The notes: generated by a model from the letters alone, not told the origin. 33,053 nucleotides of DNA from an uncultured Eubacteriales bacterium (GCA_949293985.1 CASFFN010000014.1:1-33053), one strand, 5' to 3'. Shown: positions 23,646 to 33,008, numbered from the stretch's first letter. Translations and numbers: made by a program.

Positions 23646-24581
23646 TCACTTGTCAAAATCCCGAAGATATTGTCGGGCGCTTTCAAGAATTTCCCTGGAA
23701 GACTGCCCATCCTCCCGGATGAGCCAGATGTTTTCCGGATTTCGCCGGAACCAGGTGAGCTGCCGTTTGGCGTAGCGGCGGGAGGCTTGCTTCACCTGTT
23801 GGGCGGCTTCCTCCAGGGAGCAGTCCCCATGCAGGGCTGCCACAAACTCCTTGTAGCCGATGGCCTGCATGGCGGTGGATTTTTCCGGAATGCCCCGGGC
23901 CAATAGCCCCTGAATCTCTCCAATCAGTCCGGCTTCCACCATGGCGTCCACCCGCCGGTCGATCCGGTCGTAGAGGGTCTGCCGCTGCCGGTCCGCCAGG
24001 GCAAAGCGGATGGGCTGATATTTGGAGGGGATTTCCTGGGTTCTCCGGTTGTGCTCCGTAATGGTCATGCCGGTTTCCAGATACACCTCCATAGCCCTTA
24101 TAATCCGCTTCCGGTCGGAGGGATGGAGCCGGGCGGCAGACTCCGGATCTACCTCTCGGAGCTTTTCAATCACCGCTTCAATCCCCTGGGAGGCAGCCAG
24201 GGCTTCCAGCTCCTCCCGGCGCCCGGTGGAGGGGCAGGGTGCAAAGGCGTTGCCACGGATGAGGGCGTCCATGTAAAGCCCGGTGCCGCCCACGATAATG
24301 GGGGTTTTCCCCCGGCGGAGAATATCCTCCACAATGGGATCCGCCATGGCGCAGTACCGGCTGACGGAAAAGTCCTCCCAGGGCTCCGCCACCGAGAGCA
24401 TATGGTGGGGTATCCCTTCCTGCTCCTGAAGCGTGGGCTTGGCGGTACCGATGTCCATGTCCTTGTATACCTGCATGGAGTCGCAGGATACGATTTCACC
24501 GCCGATTTCCTTGGCCAACTGGATGGATAGGGCGGTTTTTCCTGAGGCGGTGGGGCCTGCAATGGCTATGATTCTGGGCAA
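23646..24581 (-). CDS. miaA: tRNA dimethylallyltransferase MiaA
   Basis: The 311-residue enzyme adds the dimethylallyl group to A37 of tRNAs reading codons with U at the first position. Visible motifs are P-loop GPTASGKT (9-16), DSMQVYKDMDIGTAKP, VGGTGLY and the C-terminal stretch YAKRQLTWFRR. Its start codon is TTG, with AAGGAGGT (24588-24595) 6 nt upstream and no ATG as good. This may lower expression relative to neighbours. MiaB, the enzyme that acts after it on the same nucleotide, is encoded first in the same operon. Confidence 0.96.
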   Translation of the reverse strand: MPRIIAIAGPTASGKTALSIQLAKEIGGEIVSCDSMQVYKDMDIGTAKPTLQEQEGIPHHMLSVAEPWEDFSVSRYCAMADPIVEDILRRGKTPIIVGGTGLYMDALIRGNAFAPCPSTGRREELEALAASQGIEAVIEKLREVDPESAARLHPSDRKRIIRAMEVYLETGMTITEHNRRTQEIPSKYQPIRFALADRQRQTLYDRIDRRVDAMVEAGLIGEIQGLLARGIPEKSTAMQAIGYKEFVAALHGDCSLEEAAQQVKQASRRYAKRQLTWFRRNPENIWLIREDGQSSREILESARQYLRDFDK

Positions 24582-24596
24582 AGCAAGACCTCCTTC

Positions 24597-26525
24597 TCAG
24601 CTGCGCTTGAACTGCTTTTCCAGCTGTTTTTTGCTTAAAGTTATGCAAATGGGTCTGCCGTGGGGGCAGTATTTCAGGTCCTCCCGCTCCATGACCTGCT
24701 TTACCAGGGCTTCCAGTTCCCGGTCGTCGGTTTTCCAGCCCGCCTTGATGGCGGCCTTGCAGGCAACGGTGTGCAACAGGTTGTCCCGCACGGTGTCGGG
24801 GGCTTCCTTCCGCCCCGCCAGAAGCTGGGCGGCCAGGGTGTCCAGCGCATCCGCCACATCTCCATCGGACAAATCCATGGGAATCTGGCGGACGAGAAGG
24901 GTATTGTCTCCGAATTCCTCCAGCTCAAAGCCCAAAGAATCCAGAACCTGCTTGTTGGCCAGCAGAATTCCTGCTGCCTCGGCGCTGGTGCGGTAGGGCA
25001 GGGGGGTGAGGAGGCTCTGGGAGCTGATGGCCTCCTGATTGGCCTTCAGCTTTTCAAAGAGAATCCGCTCGTGGGCGGCGTGCTTGTCAATGAGATAGGC
25101 TTCCTCTCCCTGTTCCACCAGTATGTAGCTGCGGTACAGCTCTCCCACCATCCGCCAGGGGGCCTGGGCGGGCATGGAAAGGACGGTCTGCTCCGGTTCC
25201 GGGGCGGTTACCACAGGTTCTGCCTTGGGCTTTTCCACAGCTGCCGGGGGCGCTTCCACGGCTACCACAATGGGGGGAATGGTTTTCTGCCGCTCAATGG
25301 TGGGCGTAGCCACCGGCTCCCGGAGGGGGGCGGAGGCGCTGCGCTCCACTGCCGCTGCGGTGGCGGCGGCAGCCAGGGGACTGGGCTTGGGAGCCTGGGA
25401 GACGGCGGAGGTGAAGCTCTTGAATTCCTGAGGGGTCATGGTGCGGTAGAAGTCCTGCTTTTTTGCCGGGACTTCCGCTGCTTTGGGAGCAGGCTGGGAA
25501 GGGGGAGGGGCGGATTTGAACTGCACCTGGGGCCGGTTGGGGGTCTTGTTCAGCGCCCCCAGGACGCCGTAGTGGATACAGTCGAACACGCCGCCGCGGT
25601 TGAGAAAATTCACCTCGATTTTTGCCGGGTGGACATTTACATCCACCATGTTGGCAGGTACCCGCAAATGAAGCACACAGGCGGGGTATTTTCCCGGCAT
25701 CAGCTGATTCCGGTAGGCCTCCTCCAAAGCGGAGACCAGCAGGGCAGACCGCACCGGGCGGTTGTTTACAAAGAAGGTTTGCAGGCTCCGGTTGGGCCGG
25801 GCATCCGTGGGCTTGGATACGAAGCCTGTGAGGCTGTAAACATCCCAGCGGCTTTTCACCGGAATCATTTTGCTGCACTCTCTGCCGTAAACACAGTAGA
25901 TGGCGGCGGACAAATCCCCGTTTCCCGGGGTGGAGAGGGTCTGCTTTCCGTCTTTTAAGAAGCGGTAAGCTACCTCCGGGTGGGCCAGCGCCTGCTGCTG
26001 CACCACGGAGGCAATTCGGGCGGCTTCCGTAGCGTCGGATTTCATAAATTTCATCCGGGCAGGGGTGTTGAAGAACAGATCCCGGACGATGATGGTGGTG
26101 CCGTCCGGGCAGCCGGCTTCCGACTGCTCCGTGATGGCGCCCCCCTCCAGATGGAGGCTGGTTCCCTCCACGCTTCCGGCGGTTTTGGTCAGCAAATCAA
26201 TCCGGCTGACGGAGGCAATGGCAGCTAGTGCCTCACCCCGGAATCCCATGGTGGAGATGGCGGACAAGTCCTCGGCGCTGCGAAGCTTGGAGGTGGCATG
26301 GCGCAAAAAGGCGGTGGGTGCATCCTCCGGGGCAATGCCGCAGCCGTTGTCCGTCACCCGCATAAAGGTCATGCCGCCCTCCCGGATTTCCACCGTGATT
26401 TGGGAGGCACCGGCGTCCACGGCGTTTTCCAGCAGCTCCTTGATGACGGAGGCTGGCCGCTCCACCACCTCACCGGCGGCAATCAGATTGGCAATATGGG
26501 GGGAAAGCTGAATAATTTTGGGCAT
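24597..26525 (-). CDS. mutL: DNA mismatch repair protein MutL
   Basis: The 642-residue protein has an N-terminal GHKL ATPase (1-330) with ELLENAVDAG, DNGCGI, GFRGEALAAI and the ATSK region. A Pro/Ala-rich linker (340-455) joins it to a C-terminal endonuclease/dimerisation domain. The C-terminal motif DKHAAHERILFE corresponds to DQHA(x)2E(x)4E of nicking MutL homologues, and the second site CPHGRP is present. This is therefore an endonuclease-type MutL, as expected in an organism without MutH. The ATG overlaps none of the previous gene; the preceding CPBP gene stops 4 nt upstream, and GAGGTG serves as RBS. Confidence 0.96.
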   Translation of the reverse strand: MPKIIQLSPHIANLIAAGEVVERPASVIKELLENAVDAGASQITVEIREGGMTFMRVTDNGCGIAPEDAPTAFLRHATSKLRSAEDLSAISTMGFRGEALAAIASVSRIDLLTKTAGSVEGTSLHLEGGAITEQSEAGCPDGTTIIVRDLFFNTPARMKFMKSDATEAARIASVVQQQALAHPEVAYRFLKDGKQTLSTPGNGDLSAAIYCVYGRECSKMIPVKSRWDVYSLTGFVSKPTDARPNRSLQTFFVNNRPVRSALLVSALEEAYRNQLMPGKYPACVLHLRVPANMVDVNVHPAKIEVNFLNRGGVFDCIHYGVLGALNKTPNRPQVQFKSAPPPSQPAPKAAEVPAKKQDFYRTMTPQEFKSFTSAVSQAPKPSPLAAAATAAAVERSASAPLREPVATPTIERQKTIPPIVVAVEAPPAAVEKPKAEPVVTAPEPEQTVLSMPAQAPWRMVGELYRSYILVEQGEEAYLIDKHAAHERILFEKLKANQEAISSQSLLTPLPYRTSAEAAGILLANKQVLDSLGFELEEFGDNTLLVRQIPMDLSDGDVADALDTLAAQLLAGRKEAPDTVRDNLLHTVACKAAIKAGWKTDDRELEALVKQVMEREDLKYCPHGRPICITLSKKQLEKQFKRS

Positions 26526-26529
26526 AAAA

Positions 26530-27219
26530 TCACCTCATAGCCAGAATACCAATGGCATTTACCAGCATGTGAATGAGCATGGATGTGCAGATGGTGCCGC
26601 TGCGGTGATAGGCCCAGGCCAGGAAAATCCCGGCGGGCAGATACTGGCAGAAGCACAGGGCCAAAAGGCCCAGGGGATACACCCCCACATAGCCTGCCAC
26701 ATGGATGGCGCAGAACACCAGAGTGGATACCAAATAAGCAAAGGGCAGACTTTTTTCGGAAAGACTGCCGAATAACAGTCCCCGATACAGCACTTCCTCT
26801 GCCACCGGCACCAGGAAGATGGTGGAGATTGCCATGGGCAGGAAATTCTCCTGCACCATCACCTGAATGGACAGGTCGTTGACATTTTGAAAATTCGGAT
26901 AAAACCGGGTGATGGCCAGCCCCACCAGAATCTGCCCCAGGTAATAAAGACCAAAGCCTGCGGCGGCCGTTCCCAGACAGGAGGAGAGATTTTCCCCCAG
27001 ATGTTTCAGGGAGGCTTTCAGATACCGGAAAAAGACAAGGGTGACACAAAAGAAATTCAGGACGAAGAAGACCACATTCTGCTGGGCTTCTGTCATGGGG
27101 AAGGGAAGCAGGTTGAGCAGGAGTACAACGGCTGTGGGCAGCACCAGCAGCTGCAGGGCAAAGTAAAACCAGCCGTACCGCTGCTCCTTCCAGGATGGGG
27201 CAATCATGGTATTTTTCAT
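26530..27219 (-). CDS. CPBP-family intramembrane metalloprotease
   Basis: The product is a 229-residue protein with about seven hydrophobic segments. The family signature is present: EEVLYR (141-146), FxxxH with His173 (FCAIH) and HxxxN with His217 and Asn221. These match the ABI/CPBP (Rce1-like) membrane proteases, which process prenylated proteins in eukaryotes and have mixed or unknown roles in bacteria, such as bacteriocin immunity. It is inserted between mutS (one nt before its start) and mutL (4 nt after its stop), so it is cotranscribed with mismatch repair genes; no functional link is known to me. Its ATG is separated from the mutS stop by one nucleotide. Confidence 0.9.
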   Translation of the reverse strand: MKNTMIAPSWKEQRYGWFYFALQLLVLPTAVVLLLNLLPFPMTEAQQNVVFFVLNFFCVTLVFFRYLKASLKHLGENLSSCLGTAAAGFGLYYLGQILVGLAITRFYPNFQNVNDLSIQVMVQENFLPMAISTIFLVPVAEEVLYRGLLFGSLSEKSLPFAYLVSTLVFCAIHVAGYVGVYPLGLLALCFCQYLPAGIFLAWAYHRSGTICTSMLIHMLVNAIGILAMR

Positions 27220-27220
27220 A

Positions 27221-29827
27221 TTATTCCAACATTTTCTTGAGCTTGAACAGCTCGTTCATGGCTTCGATGGGGGTCAGGGTTTCAATGCTGATTTTTTCCA
27301 GAGCAGCGCATACCTGCTGGCTCCGCAAATCCAGCATACTGATCTGATCCTCCGGTTCTTTAACGCTGGCAGCCTGGGGGCGGACACCATCCTGGGCTTC
27401 CAGCTCCTGCAAAATCTGCCGTGCCCGGGCTACTACGGAATTGGGCAGCCCTGCCAGCTTGGCAACCTCCACGCCGTAGCTGTCGTCGGTGGCACCGGGA
27501 ACGATTTTCCGCAGGAAAATCATCCGGTCGCCTCGTTTTTTAACAGCAATGTTGTAGTTTTTTACATTGGGCAGCTCGTTTTCAATGGCGGACAGCTCAT
27601 GGTAGTGGGTGGCAAATAGGGTCTTTGCCCCCAGCTGCCGGGGATTGGCAGCGTACTCCAGCACCGCCCGGGCAATGGCCATGCCGTCATAAGTGGAGGT
27701 GCCTCTGCCGATTTCATCCAGAATCAGAAGGCTCTTGGCGGTGGCGTACTTCAAAATGGAGGCCACTTCTGCCATCTCCACCATGAAGGTGGACTGACCG
27801 GAGGCCAGGTCGTCGCTGGCGCCAATCCGGGTGAATACCCGGTCCACAATGCCGATTCTGGCACTGCGGGCGGGGACGAAGGAACCAATCTGGGCCATAA
27901 GCACGATGAGAGCCACCTGACGCATATAGGTGGATTTACCCGCCATATTGGGGCCGGTGATGATGGAAACCTGGTTGTCCTTGGAACCGATGTGGGTATC
28001 GTTGGGGACAAACAGGGAATCCTTCAGCATCAGCTCCACCACCGGGTGGCGGCCGTCGGTAATGGAAATCTCCCGGTCCAGGGTAATCTCCGGGCGGCAG
28101 TAGCCCCGCTGGGCAGCCACACTGGCAAGAGAGCAGAGGACATCCGCCTGAGCCACGGCTGCGGCGCTGCGCTGTACCCGGGCAGCCTGCTCCGCCAGAA
28201 ATTCCCGCAGCTGGGTGAAAATCTGGTACTCCAGGGCGGTGAGCCGCTCCTTGGCCCCCAGCACCTGATCCTCCAAGTCCTTCAGTTCCTGGGTGATGTA
28301 CCGTTCGCAGTTGGTTAGGGTTTGCTTGCGGATATACCCCTCCGGCACCTGATTCACAAAGGATTTGGAAACTTCAATATAGTAACCAAATACCCGGTTA
28401 TAGCCCACCTTCAGGGTGCGGATGCCGGTTTTTTCCCGCTCGGCAGCTTCAATGGCGGCGATGGTGTCGGAGCCGCCTTTCATAATGCTCCGCAGATGGT
28501 CGGCCTGAGGGTCTGCCCCTTCCCGGATAATGCCGCCTTCCCGGACAGTCAGGGGCGGCTCGTCTACAATGGTAGACTCGATCCGGCCGGCGCAGTCCTC
28601 CAGAGGGTCGATTTCGCCGTTCAGGCTTACAAGCAGTGGAGATTCCAGCTCCTGTAACTGCCGCTTCACCAGAGGAAGGGCCCGCAGTCCCTTGGCAAGA
28701 CCCAGAAGATCCCGGCAGTTTACGGTGCCAGTGACGATTCTCGTCATCACCCGCTCCAAATCGGAAACATCCCGAAGGGCTTCTTCCAGTTCGCCCCGCA
28801 CCGCTGTGGCGGAAACCAGCTCCTCCACGGCGCTTTGGCGGCGGTAAATCTCCCCACCGTCCAGCAAAGGCTTTTCAATCCAGCTGCGCAGCAGCCGTCC
28901 GCCCATAGCGGTGTGAGTCTTGTCCAGCACCCACAAAAGGGTGCCTTTCTTTTCCTTGCTCCGCAGGGTTTCCGTAAGCTCCAGATTCCGCCGGGCGTCC
29001 ATATCCAACTCCATGAATTTGCCGGAGGTGTAGTATTGGAGCTGGCGGATGTGGGTTAAGTCATTTTTTTGCAGGGTCAGAAGGGTGCGCAGCAAGGTTC
29101 CGGCGGCCAGTACCGCCTCCGGAAGCCCGGTGAGCCCCAGCTCCGACAAAGGCTCCCCAAAGTGGCTTTCCAGCACCTCCTGGGAATCCGCCGGGGAGAA
29201 CTGCCCCGGCTGCTCCTCGTCCACGCAGCAGGAAAGGCGGTGAAACAGGGCGTCCTCCAAAACCGGGTCGTGGGCGGCGGCGCCTCCCCGGATGACTTCG
29301 CTGGGGGAAAACCGTCCCAGCTCGCAGGCGGCAGAAGGGGCATCGGGGCAGCTGGTGACATAGAAAGCGCCGGTGGACAGATCGCAGAAAGCCAAACCGC
29401 TGCTCTGCTTTTCCCCGTAGATACAGGCGATGTAGTTGTTCTTGCTCTCCTCCAGCATGCAGCTTTCCGTGACGGTGCCGGGGGTGACGATTCGGGTCAC
29501 CTCCCGCTCCACCAGTCCCTTGGCCAGAGCCGGATCCTCCGTCTGTTCGCAGATGGCGACTTTGTAGCCCTTGCTTACCAGTCGGGCGATGTAGGAATCC
29601 ACGGAGTGGTAGGGGACGCCGCACATGGGGGTCTGCTCTTCCTTGGGCTTGTTCCGGTCCCGGGTGGTGAGGGTCAGATCCAACTCCCGGGCAGCCAGCC
29701 GGGCGTCCTCGTCGAACATCTCGTAAAAGTCACCCAGACGGAAAAACAGGATACAGTCCTTATTTTGTTCCTTGATGGTGTAGTATTGCTTGCGCATGGG
29801 GGTAAGCTCTGTGTTTTTCTCTTCCAT
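27221..29827 (-). CDS. mutS: DNA mismatch repair protein MutS
   Basis: The 868-residue protein recognises mismatches and small loops. The mismatch-contacting Phe34-x-Glu36 lies in LGDFYEMF. The C-terminal ATPase has Walker A GPNMAGKST, Walker B region ILDEIGRGTSTYDG and the ATHYHEL motif. The length is normal for MutS1 (850-880). It starts 25 nt after the miaB stop codon and has AGGAG 7 nt upstream. The C-terminus (LDLRSQQV...ELFKLKKML) looks like the usual dimerisation tail. It is the second gene of the operon. Confidence 0.97.
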   Translation of the reverse strand: MEEKNTELTPMRKQYYTIKEQNKDCILFFRLGDFYEMFDEDARLAARELDLTLTTRDRNKPKEEQTPMCGVPYHSVDSYIARLVSKGYKVAICEQTEDPALAKGLVEREVTRIVTPGTVTESCMLEESKNNYIACIYGEKQSSGLAFCDLSTGAFYVTSCPDAPSAACELGRFSPSEVIRGGAAAHDPVLEDALFHRLSCCVDEEQPGQFSPADSQEVLESHFGEPLSELGLTGLPEAVLAAGTLLRTLLTLQKNDLTHIRQLQYYTSGKFMELDMDARRNLELTETLRSKEKKGTLLWVLDKTHTAMGGRLLRSWIEKPLLDGGEIYRRQSAVEELVSATAVRGELEEALRDVSDLERVMTRIVTGTVNCRDLLGLAKGLRALPLVKRQLQELESPLLVSLNGEIDPLEDCAGRIESTIVDEPPLTVREGGIIREGADPQADHLRSIMKGGSDTIAAIEAAEREKTGIRTLKVGYNRVFGYYIEVSKSFVNQVPEGYIRKQTLTNCERYITQELKDLEDQVLGAKERLTALEYQIFTQLREFLAEQAARVQRSAAAVAQADVLCSLASVAAQRGYCRPEITLDREISITDGRHPVVELMLKDSLFVPNDTHIGSKDNQVSIITGPNMAGKSTYMRQVALIVLMAQIGSFVPARSARIGIVDRVFTRIGASDDLASGQSTFMVEMAEVASILKYATAKSLLILDEIGRGTSTYDGMAIARAVLEYAANPRQLGAKTLFATHYHELSAIENELPNVKNYNIAVKKRGDRMIFLRKIVPGATDDSYGVEVAKLAGLPNSVVARARQILQELEAQDGVRPQAASVKEPEDQISMLDLRSQQVCAALEKISIETLTPIEAMNELFKLKKMLE

Positions 29828-29852
29828 GCCGATTCTCCTAAGTTTGTAGTTT

Positions 29853-31259
29853 TTACGGTTCCAGCCGTCCCGTCAGGCTCCAGGTGGTGGCGCCGGTGAT
29901 GGTTACCCGGGCAAAGGTACCGATGGCGGACGGGTCTCCCGGCAGACGAACCAGCCGTCCGCCCTCTGTCCGGGCGGTAAGCAGCTCCTTGTCGGTGCCG
30001 TCAATGAGGCACCGGAGAGTTTTGCCAATATACCCCTCGTGAATGGTCTCGGAAATCTGATTTTGCAGAGCGCACAGCCGGTCGAACCGGCGGTTCTTCT
30101 CCTCCTTGGGGGTGGGATCGTTCATAGCGGCGGCAGGTGTGCCGGCTCTGGGGGAGAAGATGAAGGTAAAGAGGGCGTCATACCCCACCTGGGAGATAAG
30201 GGAGAGGGTTTCCTCGAACTCTTCCTCCGTCTCTCCGGGGAAGCCCACGATTACATCGGAGGTCAGCACCAGATCCGGCATGACGCTTTTGGCGTAACGC
30301 ACCAGCTCCAGATACTGCTCCCGGTCATAGTGCCGGTTCATGGCTTTCAGCACCCGGCTGGAACCGGACTGGAAGGGAAGGTGGAGCTGCTTGGCGATTT
30401 TGGGATAAGCTGCCATGGTGTCAAAGAGCTTTTTACCCGCATCTCTTGGATGGCTGGTCATGAAGCGGATGAGAAAATCCCCGGGAATCTGGGCAATCTG
30501 GGAAAGCAAATCGGAAAAGTCCATGCCGCAGTCCAGATCCTTGCCGTAGGAGTTTACATTCTGACCCAGCAGGGTAATCTCCTTGGTGCCACCGGCAATC
30601 AGCTCCCGGCACTCCCGCAAAATATCCTCCGGCTTTCGGCTCCGCTCCCGGCCCCGGACATAGGGGACGATGCAGTAGGTGCAGAAGTTGTTGCAGCCAT
30701 ACATGATGGAAACCCAAGCCTTCAGGGTGTCGTCCCGCAGCTGGGGTAGACCTTCCGCAATGGAGCCCGCCTCGTCCTGGGTGTAGAAGGTGCGCTTGCC
30801 GGTGGTGAGCACTTGGTACAATAGCTGGGGAAACTGCCACAGATGATGGGTGGAAAAGACACCGCTTACATGGGGATAGCTCTTGCGGATGCGCTCCACC
30901 ACCTGCGCTTGCCCCGCCATGCAGCCGCAGAGGAAAATCTTCTGCTCCGGGTGGCGGCGCTTGGTGTGGGTGAGGGCTCCCAGATTGCCGAATACCCGCT
31001 GCTCTGCATGCTCCCGGATGGCGCAGGTGTTCATCACCACCACATCCGCCCCCTCGGCGGCGTCGCGGATGGCGTAGCCGCTTTCGATGAGCAGTCCCCG
31101 AATCTGCTGGGAATCCGCCTCATTTTGCTGGCAGCCATAGGTCTCCACATAGGCGGTGGGAATCCGGTTTTTGTCCAGCCAGTACTGGCGGATTTTATGA
31201 CAAAAGGCAAACTGCTGCTGCAGCTGCTCCTGAGAAATCACTGTGGTTTTGGTATTCAT
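29853..31259 (-). CDS. miaB: tRNA 2-methylthio-N6-isopentenyladenosine synthase MiaB
   Basis: The 468-residue radical-SAM methylthiotransferase adds a methylthio group to i6A37 of tRNA. The N-terminal UPF0004 domain holds Cys43, Cys79 and Cys113 of the auxiliary 4Fe-4S cluster. The radical SAM CxxxCxxC is Cys189, 193 and 196 in GCNNFCTYC. A TRAM domain forms the C-terminus (about 405-468). Start: the ATG at 31259 with AAGGAG (31267-31272) 7 nt upstream; an open frame reaches 31289, but this runs over the promoter. It is the first gene of the operon. Confidence 0.96.
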   Translation of the reverse strand: MNTKTTVISQEQLQQQFAFCHKIRQYWLDKNRIPTAYVETYGCQQNEADSQQIRGLLIESGYAIRDAAEGADVVVMNTCAIREHAEQRVFGNLGALTHTKRRHPEQKIFLCGCMAGQAQVVERIRKSYPHVSGVFSTHHLWQFPQLLYQVLTTGKRTFYTQDEAGSIAEGLPQLRDDTLKAWVSIMYGCNNFCTYCIVPYVRGRERSRKPEDILRECRELIAGGTKEITLLGQNVNSYGKDLDCGMDFSDLLSQIAQIPGDFLIRFMTSHPRDAGKKLFDTMAAYPKIAKQLHLPFQSGSSRVLKAMNRHYDREQYLELVRYAKSVMPDLVLTSDVIVGFPGETEEEFEETLSLISQVGYDALFTFIFSPRAGTPAAAMNDPTPKEEKNRRFDRLCALQNQISETIHEGYIGKTLRCLIDGTDKELLTARTEGGRLVRLPGDPSAIGTFARVTITGATTWSLTGRLEP

Positions 31260-31295
31260 GGAAAATCTCCTTTTGGGATACTTACTCAATTATAA

Positions 31296-31324
31296 ATAAT
31301 AGCATTTTCCACGGTTTTTTGCAA
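31296..31324 (-). promoter_or_regulatory. Promoter of the miaB-mutS-mutL-miaA-hfq operon
   Basis: The minus strand has TTGCAA (31324-31319), a 17-nt spacer ending in TGC, and TATTAT (31301-31296). Transcription would start near 31289, leaving a leader of about 30 nt. A second possible -10, TATAAT, lies at 31289-31294. Confidence 0.65.
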
Positions 31325-31378
31325 GGTCTGGGAGGGAAAGCGGAAAGGGAAATTTTCTGTGAACAGCCCGGTTGTACC

Positions 31379-31407
31379 TTGCGTTTCCCGGGGATTCGTG
31401 GTAAGAT
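31379..31407 (+). promoter_or_regulatory. Promoter of the PpiC-type foldase gene
   Basis: TTGCGT (31379-31384), a 17-nt spacer and TAAGAT (31402-31407). Transcription would start near 31414 and leave a 35-nt leader. Confidence 0.55.
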
Positions 31408-31448
31408 GAATGAAATTCTGTCCCGAGTTGCGGGAGAAAGAGGTTAAT

Positions 31449-32933
31449 ATGATTTGCAAGCATTGCGGCGCGGAGCTGAAGGACGAGGAACAGCTCTGCC
31501 CTGTCTGCGGAAAATCCCAGACGGAAGAAGTTCCTCAGCCGGAAACGGTAGCTCCGGAAGGGGAGGAAAGTCCGGCAGAAGAGGCATCCGGGGAGGAAAC
31601 TCTCCTGAATGAGGTGCTCTCCCAGGAGGAAGCCCAGGAGGAAACACCCCAAAAGTCTTCCATGAAGCCCGGAGCCAAACCCTGGCAGATTGTGACCCTG
31701 ACATTGGTGTGTGTGGCGCTGCTGGCGGGTCTGGCGTTTATGATTATCCGGGCGGTGAATGAGGCCCAGAAGCCCTCCCAGGAGACAGAAGCCACCGAAG
31801 CCACGCAGGAATCTCTTCCCAGTACTCTGGGTACTTCTGTCCGCGGGGACTATACGGTATCTGACGAGGAAGCCGCTGCCATGACGGATACGGTGGTGGC
31901 CCGGGTCGGGGATTTGGAGCTGACCAATGCGGAACTTCAGATTTTCTACTGGATGGGTGTGTATGATTTCCTGGAAAGCAACAGTGCGTATCTTACCTAT
32001 TACGGCCTGGATTTGACCAAGCCTCTGGGGGAGCAGGTGCAGAACACCCAGACGGGAGACACCTGGGAGCAATCCCTGCTGGAGTATGCCCTCCAGACCT
32101 GGCACCGGTACGCGGCGCTGTACCAGATGGGCATGGCAGAGGGCTTTACCCTCAGCGAGGATACCCAGAAGATGCTGGACAGCCTGGCGGAAGATATGGA
32201 AGAGCTGGCCAAGGAGAATGACTACGAAACCGCTGAGGCACTGATTGCGGCGGATATGGGCGCCGGCGCCAATATGGATGGGTACGCGGCGTTCCAGTTC
32301 ATCAACTGCTATGCCCTGGAGTATTTCCAGAAGCTCTATGAGGGGCTGAACCCCACCGATGAGGAGATTGAGGCCTTCTTTACGGAAAACGAAGCCACTT
32401 TTGCGGAGAGCGACATCACCAAGGAGAGCGGCTACACCGTGGATGTGCGGCACATTCTGGTATTCCCTGAGGGGGGCACCGAGGGTGAGGATGGTGAAAC
32501 CACCTATACCCAGGAGGAGTGGGACGCATGCAAGGCGGAAGCCCAGAAGATTCTGGATGAGTGGCTGGCAGGGGAGGCAACGGAAGAAACCTTTGCCCAG
32601 CTGGCCGGGGAGTATTCGGAAGACCCGGGCTCCAAGTCCAAGGGCGGCCTGTATACCGGCGTGACCCAGGGCTACATGGTGGAGGAATTCAACGACTGGA
32701 TTTTCGACGAAGCCCGGCAGGTAGGGGATTATGGTCTGGTGAAGACCAGCATCGGCTACCACATCATGTACTTCTCCGGAAGCGAGGAGATTTGGTACAC
32801 ACAGGCAAAGCAGGCGCTGCTTTCCGAGCTGTCTACCAACCTCATTGAAGACGCCCTGGAAAAGTATCCTATGGAAGTGGACCACCAGGCCATCGGACTT
32901 GGCTATGTGAAGCTGTCCTCTGAGGAAGAATAA
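31449..32933 (+). CDS. Membrane-anchored PpiC-type peptidylprolyl isomerase with N-terminal zinc ribbon
   Basis: The product has 494 residues. A zinc ribbon (Cys3, Cys6, Cys17, Cys20) is followed by an acidic Glu/Pro-rich linker (22-72) and one membrane helix (80-101). A SurA-N-like helical region comes next, then a parvulin (PpiC) domain at about 328-455 with DVRHILVFPE and the conserved GYHIMYF end. The zinc ribbon would face the cytosol and the parvulin the outside, like a PrsA foldase that uses a membrane anchor instead of a lipid (inference). A Gly/Thr/acidic insert (GGTEGEDGETTYT) interrupts the parvulin domain. The ATG at 31449 follows AGAGG by about 5 nt; the open frame upstream to 31410 includes the leader. 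The gene is monocistronic, divergent from the miaB operon. Confidence 0.87.
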   Translation: MICKHCGAELKDEEQLCPVCGKSQTEEVPQPETVAPEGEESPAEEASGEETLLNEVLSQEEAQEETPQKSSMKPGAKPWQIVTLTLVCVALLAGLAFMIIRAVNEAQKPSQETEATEATQESLPSTLGTSVRGDYTVSDEEAAAMTDTVVARVGDLELTNAELQIFYWMGVYDFLESNSAYLTYYGLDLTKPLGEQVQNTQTGDTWEQSLLEYALQTWHRYAALYQMGMAEGFTLSEDTQKMLDSLAEDMEELAKENDYETAEALIAADMGAGANMDGYAAFQFINCYALEYFQKLYEGLNPTDEEIEAFFTENEATFAESDITKESGYTVDVRHILVFPEGGTEGEDGETTYTQEEWDACKAEAQKILDEWLAGEATEETFAQLAGEYSEDPGSKSKGGLYTGVTQGYMVEEFNDWIFDEARQVGDYGLVKTSIGYHIMYFSGSEEIWYTQAKQALLSELSTNLIEDALEKYPMEVDHQAIGLGYVKLSSEEE

Positions 32934-32953
32934 TAAATCGGGTGTGTCCCAAA

Positions 32954-32973
32954 CGGGCAATGTCATTAAGTTA
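32954..32973 (+). repeat. 20-nt repeat, copy 2 (3' untranslated position)
   Basis: These 20 nt are the exact reverse complement of 80-99 and begin 20 nt after the foldase stop codon. In this copy the element forms part of a hairpin (CAATGTCA at 32958-32965 with TGACATTG at 32975-32982, 9-nt loop). Confidence 0.7.
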
Positions 32974-33008
32974 GTGACATTGTCCTAATGCAAAGACGGA
33001 TAAGAACG

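Noticed and set aside
31290..32966. Minus-strand open frame of 558 codons opposite the PpiC foldase
   Set aside because: It covers the real gene and both flanking regulatory regions. The translation has no family motif and includes the promoter of the miaB operon.
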